From NCBI RefSeq assembly GCF_012849095.1, contig NZ_CP051680.1, positions 4,619,501-4,683,500 on the forward strand: a stretch of 64,000 nucleotides of DNA. The letters are read 5' to 3'. Shown piece after piece: positions 9,320 through 17,246 of this stretch. The notes below the pieces were generated by a model that saw nothing but the letters and a program-made list of their open reading frames with translations, was not told the origin of the DNA and ran no database searches. The stretch comes from Cohnella herbarum. Its GTDB lineage: Bacteria > Bacillota > Bacilli > Paenibacillales > Paenibacillaceae. A program made the translations under genes and the position numbers. How positions within the stretch are numbered: the stretch's first letter is position 1; each line of letters begins with the position of its first letter.

Positions 9320-10561
9320 TCAGTTAATGCCGGAAGCGCCGGTAACGCCCGAAGATACCTTCAGGCGAAGCGCGTTCAGGCGGATAAAACCGGTAGCGTC
9401 GCCTTGATCGTACGCTTGCGTAGGGTCCGCTTCCATCGTCGCGATGTGCGGATTGTAGAGGCTGACCGGGCTCTTCAGTCCAGCCGCCATGATATTGCCT
9501 TTGTACAGCTTCAGACGGACCGTGCCCGTCACGTTCTTCTGGCTTTCGTCGACCAGCGCTTGAATCGCGATGCGCTCGGGCGCGAACCAGAAACCGTTGT
9601 ATACCAGGGAGCTATATTTGGAGATCAAGGAGTCGCGAAGATGCATAACGTCGCGGTCCATGGTCAACGATTCCATTTTGCGATGAGCGGTGAACAGGAT
9701 GCTTCCGCCCGGAGTTTCGTACACGCCGCGGCTCTTCATGCCGACAAAGCGGTTCTCCACCATATCGACGCGGCCAACGCCGTGCTTGCCGCCGATTTCG
9801 TTCAGCTTCTCCATGACGGCGAGCGGGCTAAGGGCTTCGCCGTTAATCGCTACGCAGTTGCCGCCTTCGAAATCGAGCTCGATATACTCGGCTTGATCGG
9901 GAGCTTTCTCCGGAGAAACGCTGAGGACGTACATGTCTTCGACATCGGCTGCGCTCGAATCGAACCATGGATCCTCGAGCATGCCGCTCTCGAAGCTGAT
10001 GTGCAGCAGGTTGCGGTCCGTGGAGTACGGCTTGGAAGCCGATGCCGTGACCGGAATGCCGTGTTTCTCGGCATAAGCGATCATCTCCGCGCGTCCGGGG
10101 AAAGCTTCGCGGAACGCCTCAAGACGCCAAGGAGCGATAACTTCGATGTTCGGAGTCAGAGCCGCGGCCGTCAGTTCGAAACGGACTTGGTCGTTTCCTT
10201 TGCCCGTCGCGCCGTGCGCGATAGCCGTTGCGCCTTCCGCGATGGCGATTTCAACCATGCGCTTCGCGATCAATGGACGAGCGATGCTGGTGCCGAGCAG
10301 GTACTGGCCTTCGTACAAAGCGCCGGCTTGGAACATCGGGTAGATGAAATCTTTCGCGAACTCGTCGCGAAGATCGTCGATGTACACTTTGGATGCGCCG
10401 GTTTTGAGCGCTTTTTCTTCCAAGCCGTCGAGTTCGTCCTTCTGGCCGATGTCGGCGGTGAAGGTGATGATCTCGGCGTCATACGTTTCTTTAAGCCACG
10501 TTAGGATAACCGAAGTGTCGAGGCCGCCGGAGTAGGCCAGCACGATTTTATTTTTTGCCAT
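9320..10561 (-). CDS. argG: Argininosuccinate synthase
   Basis: Joins citrulline and aspartate to argininosuccinate using ATP. The 413 residues are full length. The N-terminal ATP-pyrophosphatase P-loop is visible as [10 protein letters not shown] (residues 9-18), with further family blocks [14 protein letters not shown] and [22 protein letters not shown]. The ATG at 10561 follows AAAGGAGC with good spacing. It lies after a 600-base repeat-rich gap following argF and before argH, so it probably has its own promoter. Confidence 0.97.
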   Translation of the reverse strand: MAKNKIVLAYSGGLDTSVILTWLKETYDAEIITFTADIGQKDELDGLEEKALKTGASKVYIDDLRDEFAKDFIYPMFQAGALYEGQYLLGTSIARPLIAKRMVEIAIAEGATAIAHGATGKGNDQVRFELTAAALTPNIEVIAPWRLEAFREAFPGRAEMIAYAEKHGIPVTASASKPYSTDRNLLHISFESGMLEDPWFDSSAADVEDMYVLSVSPEKAPDQAEYIELDFEGGNCVAINGEALSPLAVMEKLNEIGGKHGVGRVDMVENRFVGMKSRGVYETPGGSILFTAHRKMESLTMDRDVMHLRDSLISKYSSLVYNGFWFAPERIAIQALVDESQKNVTGTVRLKLYKGNIMAAGLKSPVSLYNPHIATMEADPTQAYDQGDATGFIRLNALRLKVSSGVTGASGIN

Positions 10562-10589
10562 GGGGATGAAAGCTCCTTTAGATTAGTTG

Positions 10590-10695
10590 TGTTGCTGGTG
10601 TTGCTGGTGTTGCTGGTGTTGCTGGTGCTGCTGGTGTTGCTGGTGTTGCTGGTGTTGCTGGTGTTGCTGGTGTTGCTGGTGTTGCTGGTGTTGCT
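10590..10695. repeat. 9-bp tandem repeat array in the argG leader
   Basis: Eleven full copies of TGTTGCTGG plus a seven-base partial copy, with one variant unit (TGCTGCTGG at 10626-10634). The array ends 28 bases before the argG start codon. The minus-strand unit (CCAGCAACA) would read Asn-Thr-Ser if translated, and because the unit is nine bases, copy-number change would not shift a frame. Such arrays change length easily by slippage. Confidence 0.95.
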
Positions 10696-10780
10696 ATCCC
10701 GTTCGCTCAGGAATAGGAAGTCAATTTGACCGGATAATACCGCTGTCCTGCCCATATTGCCACTATCCCGTTCGCTCAGG
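10694..10780. repeat. Two 18-bp direct repeats upstream of the argG array
   Basis: CTATCCCGTTCGCTCAGG occurs exactly at 10694-10711 and again at 10763-10780, 69 bases apart. No gene is visible here. The exact conservation in otherwise unlike sequence suggests a dispersed intergenic element. Confidence 0.85.
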
Positions 10781-10793
10781 CGAAAATGATAAC

Positions 10794-10799
10794 ATTATA
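10794..10799 (-). promoter_or_regulatory. Candidate -10 element for argG
   Basis: A perfect TATAAT on the minus strand about 230 bases upstream of argG. No convincing -35 hexamer lies at 16-18 bases. Together with the palindromic array starting 44 bases upstream, this could be an activator-dependent promoter (inference). Confidence 0.35.
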
Positions 10800-10842
10800 G
10801 ATCCGTAGTGTTGCATGCAGACTTTATCGACTTAGAGTAAAT

Positions 10843-11031
10843 CTAAATGTAAAATATACACTTAATTACACGTGTAAAAAGTACTGACAGTTACGCAAGT
10901 GTAAAACATACACTTAGTTTAACAACATCTTGCCTGTCGTCGATGATTCACTCTATCTAAGTGTAGATATTACAATTAGTTTTGATGAAAACCATGCTCT
11001 CTTCCTATCTAAGTGTAGAAATTACAATTAG
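10843..11031. promoter_or_regulatory. Array of four 23-bp palindromes (9-5-9)
   Basis: Four sites share the pattern CTAAGTGTA-N5-TACAMTTAG: 10843-10865, 10895-10917, 10957-10979 and 11009-11031. The second has a perfect AAGTGTA/TACACTT core; the last two differ from perfect symmetry at one position and share flanking bases. A further perfect palindrome TTACACGTGTAA is at 10866-10877. Start-to-start distances of 52, 62 and 52 bp place all four on the same helix face. They look like operators or a family of dispersed palindromes, between argF and argG. Confidence 0.7.
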
Positions 11032-11056
11032 TCTTGAATAGCGAACGGTCTCCCGT

Positions 11057-11144
11057 GCATGTTCGGGCCGGTTAAGCAGCTCCTGGCGGGTTATTCGGTC
11101 AGTTCGAGCATGTTCGGACTGTTTAAGCCGCTGCAAGCGGGTTA
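11057..11144. repeat. 37-bp imperfect direct repeat downstream of argF
   Basis: 11057-11093 and 11108-11144 both begin GCATGTTCGG and end GCGGGTTA, match at 29 of 37 positions, and start 51 bases apart. They lie just after argF in transcript direction and have no coding capacity. Confidence 0.7.
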
Positions 11145-11162
11145 ACGCGGCGAGATCCGTGA

Positions 11163-12122
11163 TTACATAATCGCGGCCATGATTGCTTTCTGAGCGTGCA
11201 GGCGATTCTCGGCTTCGTCGAAAATGACGGAGTTTTTGCCGTCGATGACGCCTTCCGTCACTTCCTCGCCGCGGTGCGCGGGCAGGCAGTGCATGAAGAG
11301 ATAATCCTGCTTCGCATGGCTGACGAGCGCTTCGTTCACTTGATAGTTCTTGAACGCTTTCTCGCGTTCCTTCTGCTCTTCCTCGAACCCCATGCTCGCC
11401 CAGACGTCCGTATATACGATGTCCGCGCCTTCGATCGCTTCTCGGGCATCCCGCAAAATCCGTACGCTGCCGCCCGTTTCCGCCGCTGCTTCGATCGACG
11501 ACTTCACGGAACGTTCGTCCGGATCGTAGCCTTCCGGAGATGCGCTGGCGAAGTGCATGCCAAGCTTAGCCGCGCCCATCATCAGTGAGTGAAGCACGTT
11601 GTTGCCGTCGCCTATGTAGGCGACTTTAAGCCCTTCCAGCTTCCCTTTATGCTCCAATGCCGTCTGGTAGTCGGCAAGAGCTTGGCAAGGATGCGATTGG
11701 TCGGACAACGCGTTGATGACCGGGATGGTCGCTCCGCGCGCCAGCTCCACGACGTTGCGGTGACCGAACGTGCGCAGAATCATCCCGTCCAAGTAGCGGG
11801 ACATGACTTGAGCCGTGTCGAGAATCGTCTCGCCTCGTCCCATCTGAATGTCGTTACGGCTAAGGAACAGCGCTTGGCCTCCCAATTGGTACATGCCGAC
11901 TTCGAACGATACGCGAGTACGCGTGGACGACTTCTCGAAAATCATGCCGAGAGACTTGCCCTTAAGCGGCTGGTACGCCTCTCCTGCCTTGTGCTTGCGC
12001 TTGATCTCTATCGCCAAATCCAGCAGGTAGCGGATTTCTTCGGGCGAATAATCGACAAGGCCTAGAAAATCGCGGCCTTTCAGTTGCAATGCTATTTGTT
12101 CCAGGTTTGCAGCCGTAGGCAT
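11163..12122 (-). CDS. argF: Ornithine carbamoyltransferase
   Basis: Transfers the carbamoyl group to ornithine to give citrulline. The chosen start, MPTAANLEQ at 12122, follows GGAGGGG; the upstream ATG would add 14 unlike residues. This gives 319 residues, normal for the family. Diagnostic motifs are the carbamoyl-phosphate loop STRTRVSFE, HPCQALAD, and the ornithine-binding FMHCLPAHRGEEV near the C-terminus. It lies between argD and argG with long repeat-containing gaps on both sides. Confidence 0.97.
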   Translation of the reverse strand: MPTAANLEQIALQLKGRDFLGLVDYSPEEIRYLLDLAIEIKRKHKAGEAYQPLKGKSLGMIFEKSSTRTRVSFEVGMYQLGGQALFLSRNDIQMGRGETILDTAQVMSRYLDGMILRTFGHRNVVELARGATIPVINALSDQSHPCQALADYQTALEHKGKLEGLKVAYIGDGNNVLHSLMMGAAKLGMHFASASPEGYDPDERSVKSSIEAAAETGGSVRILRDAREAIEGADIVYTDVWASMGFEEEQKEREKAFKNYQVNEALVSHAKQDYLFMHCLPAHRGEEVTEGVIDGKNSVIFDEAENRLHAQKAIMAAIM

Positions 12123-12231
12123 GGCAACCCCTCCTCTATGGTTAAGTGTCAGGCTTAACGGCAACGCCGCAGGGCAATCGCATTAGGAATCGAATCGCTT
12201 AGTATTTTAGGATCACTACACGAGTTTAGCT

Positions 12232-12430
12232 TCCATCTAACGGAAGCAGCAGCCGTTATTCTGCTCAAAAAGGTACTTCTCAAAATCTAACGGAAATGAG
12301 CGCTCTTATTTAAGTGTATTCCAGTGAAAACATGCCATTTGAGCATAGATAGAGGCGTTCAGCTCCGTTAGAATTTTAAAACCCTTATTTTCGACTAAAT
12401 AGCGTCTGTGGCAGCCGTTAGAAACTAACG
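12232..12430. repeat. TCCGTTAGA motif repeated in the argD-argF gap
   Basis: The 518-base gap upstream of argF has no credible gene. It contains TCTAACGGA at 12236-12244 and again near 12286-12294, TCCGTTAGA at 12363-12371 and a related CCGTTAGA at 12415-12422. Two of them continue into an ATTTTRA-type tail. The mixed orientations suggest a small dispersed repeat or a hairpin-forming region. Confidence 0.65.
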
Positions 12431-12571
12431 CATGACAGGTTGGCAATGTACGATCAATCGACGGACTGTAGGCGGCCTTACGTTGAAAAGGACCGTTACA
12501 GCAGCGAATTTTCGCTGGATTTAAACCGTTATACGCATTTAGCAGCAAAACAAGTCTAATGCGCTAGCCCT

Positions 12572-12634
12572 GGCTACCGTCCTTCGATGGCGAGGGAACG
12601 TTTAAGTCAGCGACGATTCAGAATGTCAGAATGC
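12572..12634. repeat. Intergenic repeat, copy 2 (partner at 9118-9180)
   Basis: Starts GGCTACCGTCCTTCGATG, shares GATGGCGAGGGAACGTTTA with the copy between argG and argH, and also ends near ATTCAGAA and ATGCG. In transcript direction it lies directly after the argD stop. Confidence 0.7.
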
Positions 12635-12640
12635 GTCTTC

Positions 12641-13831
12641 TCAAGAACCGACCGTCTTGGCCGCGGCCTGTTCCGTAAGCACGGAAGCGATCAGGCCGAC
12701 CGCCGTATCGATCTCTTCGTGGGTCACGAGAAGGTTAGGGAGCAAGCGAATGACGTTAGGACCCGCCGGGACGACCAGCAACCCGCGTTTGTGCAATTCC
12801 GCAATGGCTTCGCCGGCAGGAACGTTGCACAGAATTCCGATCAGGAGGCCTTTGCCGCGTACTTGATCGACATTCGGCAATCCTTCAAGCTTCTCTTGCA
12901 ACTGTCCGATTAAGTACTCGGAAGCTTCAGCCGCGCGTTCTACCACGTTTTCCTTCAGCATCGTTTCGATCGTCGCCGCTACCGCTGCCATCGCAATCGG
13001 AGTGCCCCCGAACGTCGTCGCATGGGCACCCGCCACGAATGCCGGCTTCAAGTGGGCTTTCGCCAGCATCGCGCCGACCGGGAAGCCGCTTCCGATGCCT
13101 TTCGCCAACGTGAATACGTCGGGCTCGACGTCGTAATGCTCATAAGCAAACATTTTACCCGTACGTCCCATACCCGTCTGAACTTCATCCAAAATCAAGA
13201 GAATGCCATGGCGATCGCACAGCGCGCGAACTTCCCTTAAGAAGTCCTGATCGACGGGGATAACGCCGCCTTCGGCTTGCACGAGCTCCAGCATAATAGC
13301 AGCCGTTTTATCGTTAACGGCAGCTTCCAAAGCCGCGATATCATGAAGAGGCACGTGCTTGAAGCCTTCCGGCAACGGCAAGAAGCCTTCTTTCACTTTC
13401 TCTTGTCCCGTAGCGGTCAAAGTCGCCAAAGTCCGGCCATGGAACGATTGGTTAAAGGTAATGATCTCGTAACGGCCGTTTCCCTTCACCTTCTGGTGAT
13501 AACGACGCGCGATCTTGATCGCCGCCTCGTTCGCTTCGGCGCCGCTGTTGCAGAAAAATACGGCGTCGGCGCAGCTGTTATCCACGAGCAGTCTCGCCGC
13601 TTTCTCTTGGTTGGGATTGCTGAACAGATTGGACATATGCCACAGTTGATCCAACTGGTCCACGAGGGCGTTCTTAACGGCATCCGGAACATGCCCAAGG
13701 TTCGTTACGGCCAAGCCGCCCATAAAATCAAGATATTCTTTCCCTTGATCGTCCCACAGGCGGCTTCCTTTCCCCTTCACCAAAGTAATCGGAAACCTCG
13801 CATACGTCTGAAACAACGCGCTGTCGCTCAT
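12641..13831 (-). CDS. argD: Acetylornithine aminotransferase
   Basis: A PLP enzyme converting N-acetylglutamate semialdehyde to N-acetylornithine. Started at MSDSALFQTY (13831), which follows AAAGGAGAG; the longer frame adds 14 residues. 396 residues fits class III aminotransferases. Visible are FCNSGAEANEAAIKIARRY, the PLP-contact LILDEVQTGMGRTG, and the Schiff-base lysine in TLAKGIGSGFPVGA. It follows argB with only 42 bases between. Confidence 0.96.
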   Translation of the reverse strand: MSDSALFQTYARFPITLVKGKGSRLWDDQGKEYLDFMGGLAVTNLGHVPDAVKNALVDQLDQLWHMSNLFSNPNQEKAARLLVDNSCADAVFFCNSGAEANEAAIKIARRYHQKVKGNGRYEIITFNQSFHGRTLATLTATGQEKVKEGFLPLPEGFKHVPLHDIAALEAAVNDKTAAIMLELVQAEGGVIPVDQDFLREVRALCDRHGILLILDEVQTGMGRTGKMFAYEHYDVEPDVFTLAKGIGSGFPVGAMLAKAHLKPAFVAGAHATTFGGTPIAMAAVAATIETMLKENVVERAAEASEYLIGQLQEKLEGLPNVDQVRGKGLLIGILCNVPAGEAIAELHKRGLLVVPAGPNVIRLLPNLLVTHEEIDTAVGLIASVLTEQAAAKTVGS

Positions 13832-13873
13832 TTCGCTCTCTCCTTTTTTCAACCGATTATGATTCTCGCACAC

Positions 13874-14665
13874 TTAAGACCTTACGATCCTCGTTCCGAT
13901 GTTGCCTTCCGTTACCGCGCGGCTTAGCACGCGTTCCGCGGAACCGTCCACGATCAGCACTTCCTTCACGTTGCCGTGCAAGCAGCTCATCGCCGCCCTG
14001 ACTTTCGGAATCATGCCGCCGTAAATCTCTTCGGTTCGAATCATTTCTTCTATGTCTGCAAAAGTAACCTGCGGAAGCACGACCTTCTCCCCGTTTACCG
14101 TGCGCATGATGCCCGGAACGTCCGTAACGACGATCATCGTATCCACGCCCAGTTCGGAAGCCACCGCGCCCGCTGCCGTATCCGCATTGATGTTGTACCG
14201 TTGGCCCGCGTCGTCTATGCCGATCGGAGCGATCACGGGTAAGTATCCGAGCTCGATGATGCCTTCAACAAGAGAAGCATTCACGCCGGTAACGTCGCCG
14301 ACTAGCCCGACTTCATGCGCGTTGGCGACCGGCCTAGCCTCGATCAGTTTGCCGTCCGTACCGGAAAGCCCGATGGACTTGGCGCCGTTCTGTTGCAGCT
14401 TGCGTACGATTTCCTTGTTAATGCGTCCGGCCAGCACCATCTCGACGACGTCGAGAGTCGCTTCGTCCGTGACGCGAAGTCCGCTGACGAACCGGCTTTC
14501 GATCCCCAACTTGCCGAGCGTTTCGTTAATCGCCGGACCGCCGCCGTGCACGATGACGGGCTGCGTGCCGCCTGCTTGCAAATCCCGCAAATCCTCGAAA
14601 AAAGCATCCGGAAGCGCCGCTAACGTACTGCCGCCGCATTTCATGACAAATCGTCGTTTACTCAT
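13874..14665 (-). CDS. argB: Acetylglutamate kinase
   Basis: Phosphorylates N-acetylglutamate. The start MSKRRFVMKCGGS at 14665 follows AAGGGAG and keeps the amino-acid-kinase motif KCGGST near the N-terminus, as in the family; 263 residues is typical. VHGGGPAINETL binds substrate, and INADTAAGAVASEL is the nucleotide-binding block. The stop of argJ lies 14 bases upstream. Confidence 0.96.
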   Translation of the reverse strand: MSKRRFVMKCGGSTLAALPDAFFEDLRDLQAGGTQPVIVHGGGPAINETLGKLGIESRFVSGLRVTDEATLDVVEMVLAGRINKEIVRKLQQNGAKSIGLSGTDGKLIEARPVANAHEVGLVGDVTGVNASLVEGIIELGYLPVIAPIGIDDAGQRYNINADTAAGAVASELGVDTMIVVTDVPGIMRTVNGEKVVLPQVTFADIEEMIRTEEIYGGMIPKVRAAMSCLHGNVKEVLIVDGSAERVLSRAVTEGNIGTRIVRS

Positions 14666-14679
14666 GCGTATCCGCTCCC

Positions 14680-15909
14680 TTACGTCCGATATGCGGCGTT
14701 GATGCGCACGTAATCGTAGGTGAGATCGCAGCCCCATGCCGTCGCTTGCCCGCTGCCCATGTTCAGGTTCACGTTGATGCCGACGGTATCGCCTTTTAAA
14801 TACTCTAATGCTATCGCTTCGTCAAAAGGGATCGGCCGCGATTGCTCCAGCACGAGGATATCCCCCAAACGGATGTCTACAGTTGCTATGTTAACCGGCT
14901 GTCCCGCCCGGCCCACTGCCGCAATAATGCGTCCCCAGTTGGCATCCGCGCCGAATACGGCCGATTTCACCAAGCTGGATCCAATAATGGTCTTCGCGAT
15001 CGCTTGCGCCGCTTCGTCAGTTGCCGCGCCGACGACCGTCGTCTCGATCAGCTTCGTCGCGCCTTCTCCATCGCGGGCAATCGCCTTGGCGAGCTCCGAG
15101 CAAACATGCCTCAAGCCGTCTGCGAATGCCGCGAAATCCGGATGGCTTCGCGTCAACTCCGCGTTCTCGGCCAAACCGCTTGCCATCGCCACCAGCATAT
15201 CGTTCGTGCTCGTGTCGCCGTCCACGGTGATCATGTTAAAGCTGACATTCGTCACTTCGCGTAACAGCTCTTGCAGAAGCGAAGCGCCGATACGAACATC
15301 CGTCGTGACGAACCCGAGCATCGTCGCCATGTTCGGATGAATCATTCCCGAGCCTTTGGCCGCGCCCGCTATCGTCACTTGCCGTCCATCTACGGTCAAG
15401 GTTACGCAGCTGACTTTTTTCACGAGATCCGTCGTCAGAATCGCTTGACAGAAATCGTCGGAGCCTTGAATATCGTTTCGCAGCTTAGCAGGCAGCTTCT
15501 CGATGCCCGAGTTCACGCGATCCATCTTGAGCAACTCGCCGATCACGCCGGTAGACGCTACCGCCACTTGATCCTTGCTTACGCCGAGCGCTTCCGCCGT
15601 ATTCGCTTGCATCGCGCGCGCATCCGCTTCGCCTTGCGCTCCCGTGCAGGCATTGGCGTTGCCGCTGTTCACGACAACCGCGCGGAGAATACCTCCCTCG
15701 CCAAGAGCTTCCCGGGTGACCAGCAGCGGTGCCGCTTGGAACAAATTCGTCGTATATACGGCAGCAGAAGCAGCCGGTACCTCGCATACGATAACGCCCA
15801 GATCGTGCCGATCCGTTTTTTTCAAACCGCAATGAAGGCCTCCGGCCTTAAAGCCTTTAGGCGTCGTAACGCCTCCGCCTTCCACGATCTCATAACGCTT
15901 ATTTCCCAT
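14680..15909 (-). CDS. argJ: Bifunctional glutamate N-acetyltransferase / ornithine acetyltransferase
   Basis: Recycles the acetyl group from acetylornithine to glutamate and, in bifunctional forms, also uses acetyl-CoA. At 409 residues it is full length. The self-cleavage site is clear in KGSGMIHPNMATMLGF, where the Thr becomes the nucleophile of the beta chain. AVVVNSGNANACTG is another family block. No separate argA or argE gene is seen, which agrees with the cyclic acetyl pathway. Confidence 0.96.
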   Translation of the reverse strand: MGNKRYEIVEGGGVTTPKGFKAGGLHCGLKKTDRHDLGVIVCEVPAASAAVYTTNLFQAAPLLVTREALGEGGILRAVVVNSGNANACTGAQGEADARAMQANTAEALGVSKDQVAVASTGVIGELLKMDRVNSGIEKLPAKLRNDIQGSDDFCQAILTTDLVKKVSCVTLTVDGRQVTIAGAAKGSGMIHPNMATMLGFVTTDVRIGASLLQELLREVTNVSFNMITVDGDTSTNDMLVAMASGLAENAELTRSHPDFAAFADGLRHVCSELAKAIARDGEGATKLIETTVVGAATDEAAQAIAKTIIGSSLVKSAVFGADANWGRIIAAVGRAGQPVNIATVDIRLGDILVLEQSRPIPFDEAIALEYLKGDTVGINVNLNMGSGQATAWGCDLTYDYVRINAAYRT

Positions 15910-15938
15910 GATTGTCCGTCGTTCCTCTCGTCCGCGAA

Positions 15939-16991
15939 TTAAGGGTAAACCGGGGTAAACTGAAGTCCGAGCGTCTCGTCCCAGTTCATCAATAAGTTCA
16001 AATTCTGAATAGCCTGGCCGGCCGCGCCTTTAACCAGGTTGTCGATGACCGAAATAAAAGTAATGCGCCCGGTTCTCTCGTCGACCGAGAAGCCGATATC
16101 GCAGTAGTTCGTGCCGAATACTTCCTTCGTCGCCGGCCATTTGCCATCCTGACGCACGCGGACGAATTTGCGCCCTTCGTAAAATTGACGATACAGCTCA
16201 ACGAAATCCGCGCTCGACCGCTTCTCGGTGAGGCTCGCGTACATCGTGCACATAATTCCTCTCGTCATTGGCACGAGATGCGTCGTGAAAGTCGTAATGA
16301 CCGGACGTCCGGCCGCTTCGGACAAAACTTGCTCGATTTCGGGGGTGTGCTGATGTTTGTTTATTTTGTAAGCCTTGAAATTTTCGTTGATTTCGGAATA
16401 ATGAGCGCCTAAACTCAAGCCTCGTCCCGCTCCGGATACTCCGGATTTGGCATCGATAATGATGCTGTCGGGATTGATCCAGCCGGCCTTCACGGCAGGA
16501 TACAGTCCGAGCAGCGCGGTCGTCGTGAAGCAGCCGGGATTGGAGATGAAGTCGGATTTCGCGACCTGCTCGCCGTATACTTCTGCAAGCCCATAGACGG
16601 CCCGTTGAACGAGTTCCGCGTCAGCCGGCTCGTGCTTATACCATTGTTGATACACTTCGCCCGATTTCAAGCGGAAATCACCGGATAGATCGATGACCTT
16701 AAGTCCCGCTTCGAGAAACTCGGGAACCAACTTCATGCTTATGCCGTGCGGCGTCGCCAGGAATACGACATCCGCCTTCGAACGGATGAGATCAACATCG
16801 ATCCCGTCGAGCAGGTCCGTGCGGATTTCCGTCAGATGAGGAAACCCTTCCGCGATCGGAGTGCCCGAAGCGGAGGAGGAAATGACCGACGTAACGGTGA
16901 CTTTAGGATGCGATTGCAGTAAACGAATAAGTTCGACGCCGCCATAGCCGGTAGACCCGACGATCGCCGCGCGGATTGAAGATGAATTCAT
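15939..16991 (-). CDS. argC: N-acetyl-gamma-glutamyl-phosphate reductase
   Basis: NADPH-dependent reduction of acetylglutamyl phosphate. I start at MNSSSIRAAIVGSTGYGG (16991), which follows GGGGGA, so that the Rossmann glycine motif lies at the N-terminus; the longer frame adds 17 residues. The 350 residues are normal. The catalytic Cys is in SNPGCFTT, and GVSGAGRGL and HQHTPEIEQ are family blocks. It is the first gene of the arg cluster. Confidence 0.96.
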   Translation of the reverse strand: MNSSSIRAAIVGSTGYGGVELIRLLQSHPKVTVTSVISSSASGTPIAEGFPHLTEIRTDLLDGIDVDLIRSKADVVFLATPHGISMKLVPEFLEAGLKVIDLSGDFRLKSGEVYQQWYKHEPADAELVQRAVYGLAEVYGEQVAKSDFISNPGCFTTTALLGLYPAVKAGWINPDSIIIDAKSGVSGAGRGLSLGAHYSEINENFKAYKINKHQHTPEIEQVLSEAAGRPVITTFTTHLVPMTRGIMCTMYASLTEKRSSADFVELYRQFYEGRKFVRVRQDGKWPATKEVFGTNYCDIGFSVDERTGRITFISVIDNLVKGAAGQAIQNLNLLMNWDETLGLQFTPVYP

Positions 16992-17186
16992 AACGATTCC
17001 CCCAGACATAGCGTACTTATTGCTTTTATGAAAGTCGTTCAAAAATGTTTGCTTTTTGAACTTTCGCTTTTTGGCAAAACCATCCTCATTGTACCTAATA
17101 ACGAACGGGAATGAAAGCTAGGATTATAGCCAAGCGGCTATGCTTTTTAAGGAAAAAAGAAGTCACCGATTGATAAGTTATGTATT

Positions 17187-17215
17187 ATTATACATTCAAA
17201 GTATTATTTATTCAA
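17187..17215 (-). promoter_or_regulatory. argC promoter with overlapping ArgR-like half sites
   Basis: On the minus strand TTGAAT (17210-17215) and TATAAT (17187-17192) are separated by 17 bases. The same stretch contains two TTGAAT-type half sites in an AT-rich context (TGAATAAATAATAC and TGAATGTATAATAA), resembling the Bacillus ArgR/AhrC box. Overlap with the promoter fits repression by arginine. About 195 bases of leader follow, including an ATAGCC/GGCTAT hairpin near 17127-17141. Confidence 0.6.
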
Positions 17216-17246
17216 TGGTCCGATTCAAAAATAAAGCTGATTATTA

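Noticed and set aside
10501..10755. 84-residue minus-strand ORF with Asn-Thr-Ser repeats
   Set aside because: It is produced by the 9-bp tandem array and runs into argG in the wrong frame. No convincing ribosome binding site or family resemblance, so it is kept as a repeat observation and not as a gene.
10843..11144. CRISPR array
   Set aside because: The four palindromes and direct repeats are too few and too divergent, spacing is not uniform, and no cas genes are present.
12306..12548. 80-residue minus-strand ORF in the argD-argF gap
   Set aside because: It lies over the TCCGTTAGA repeats, lacks a good ribosome binding site, and its composition does not look protein-like.
16992..17246. T-box or arginine riboswitch in the argC leader
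   Set aside because: No T-box AGGGUGGNACCGCG motif or conserved stems were found; an ArgR-like promoter overlap explains control more simply.
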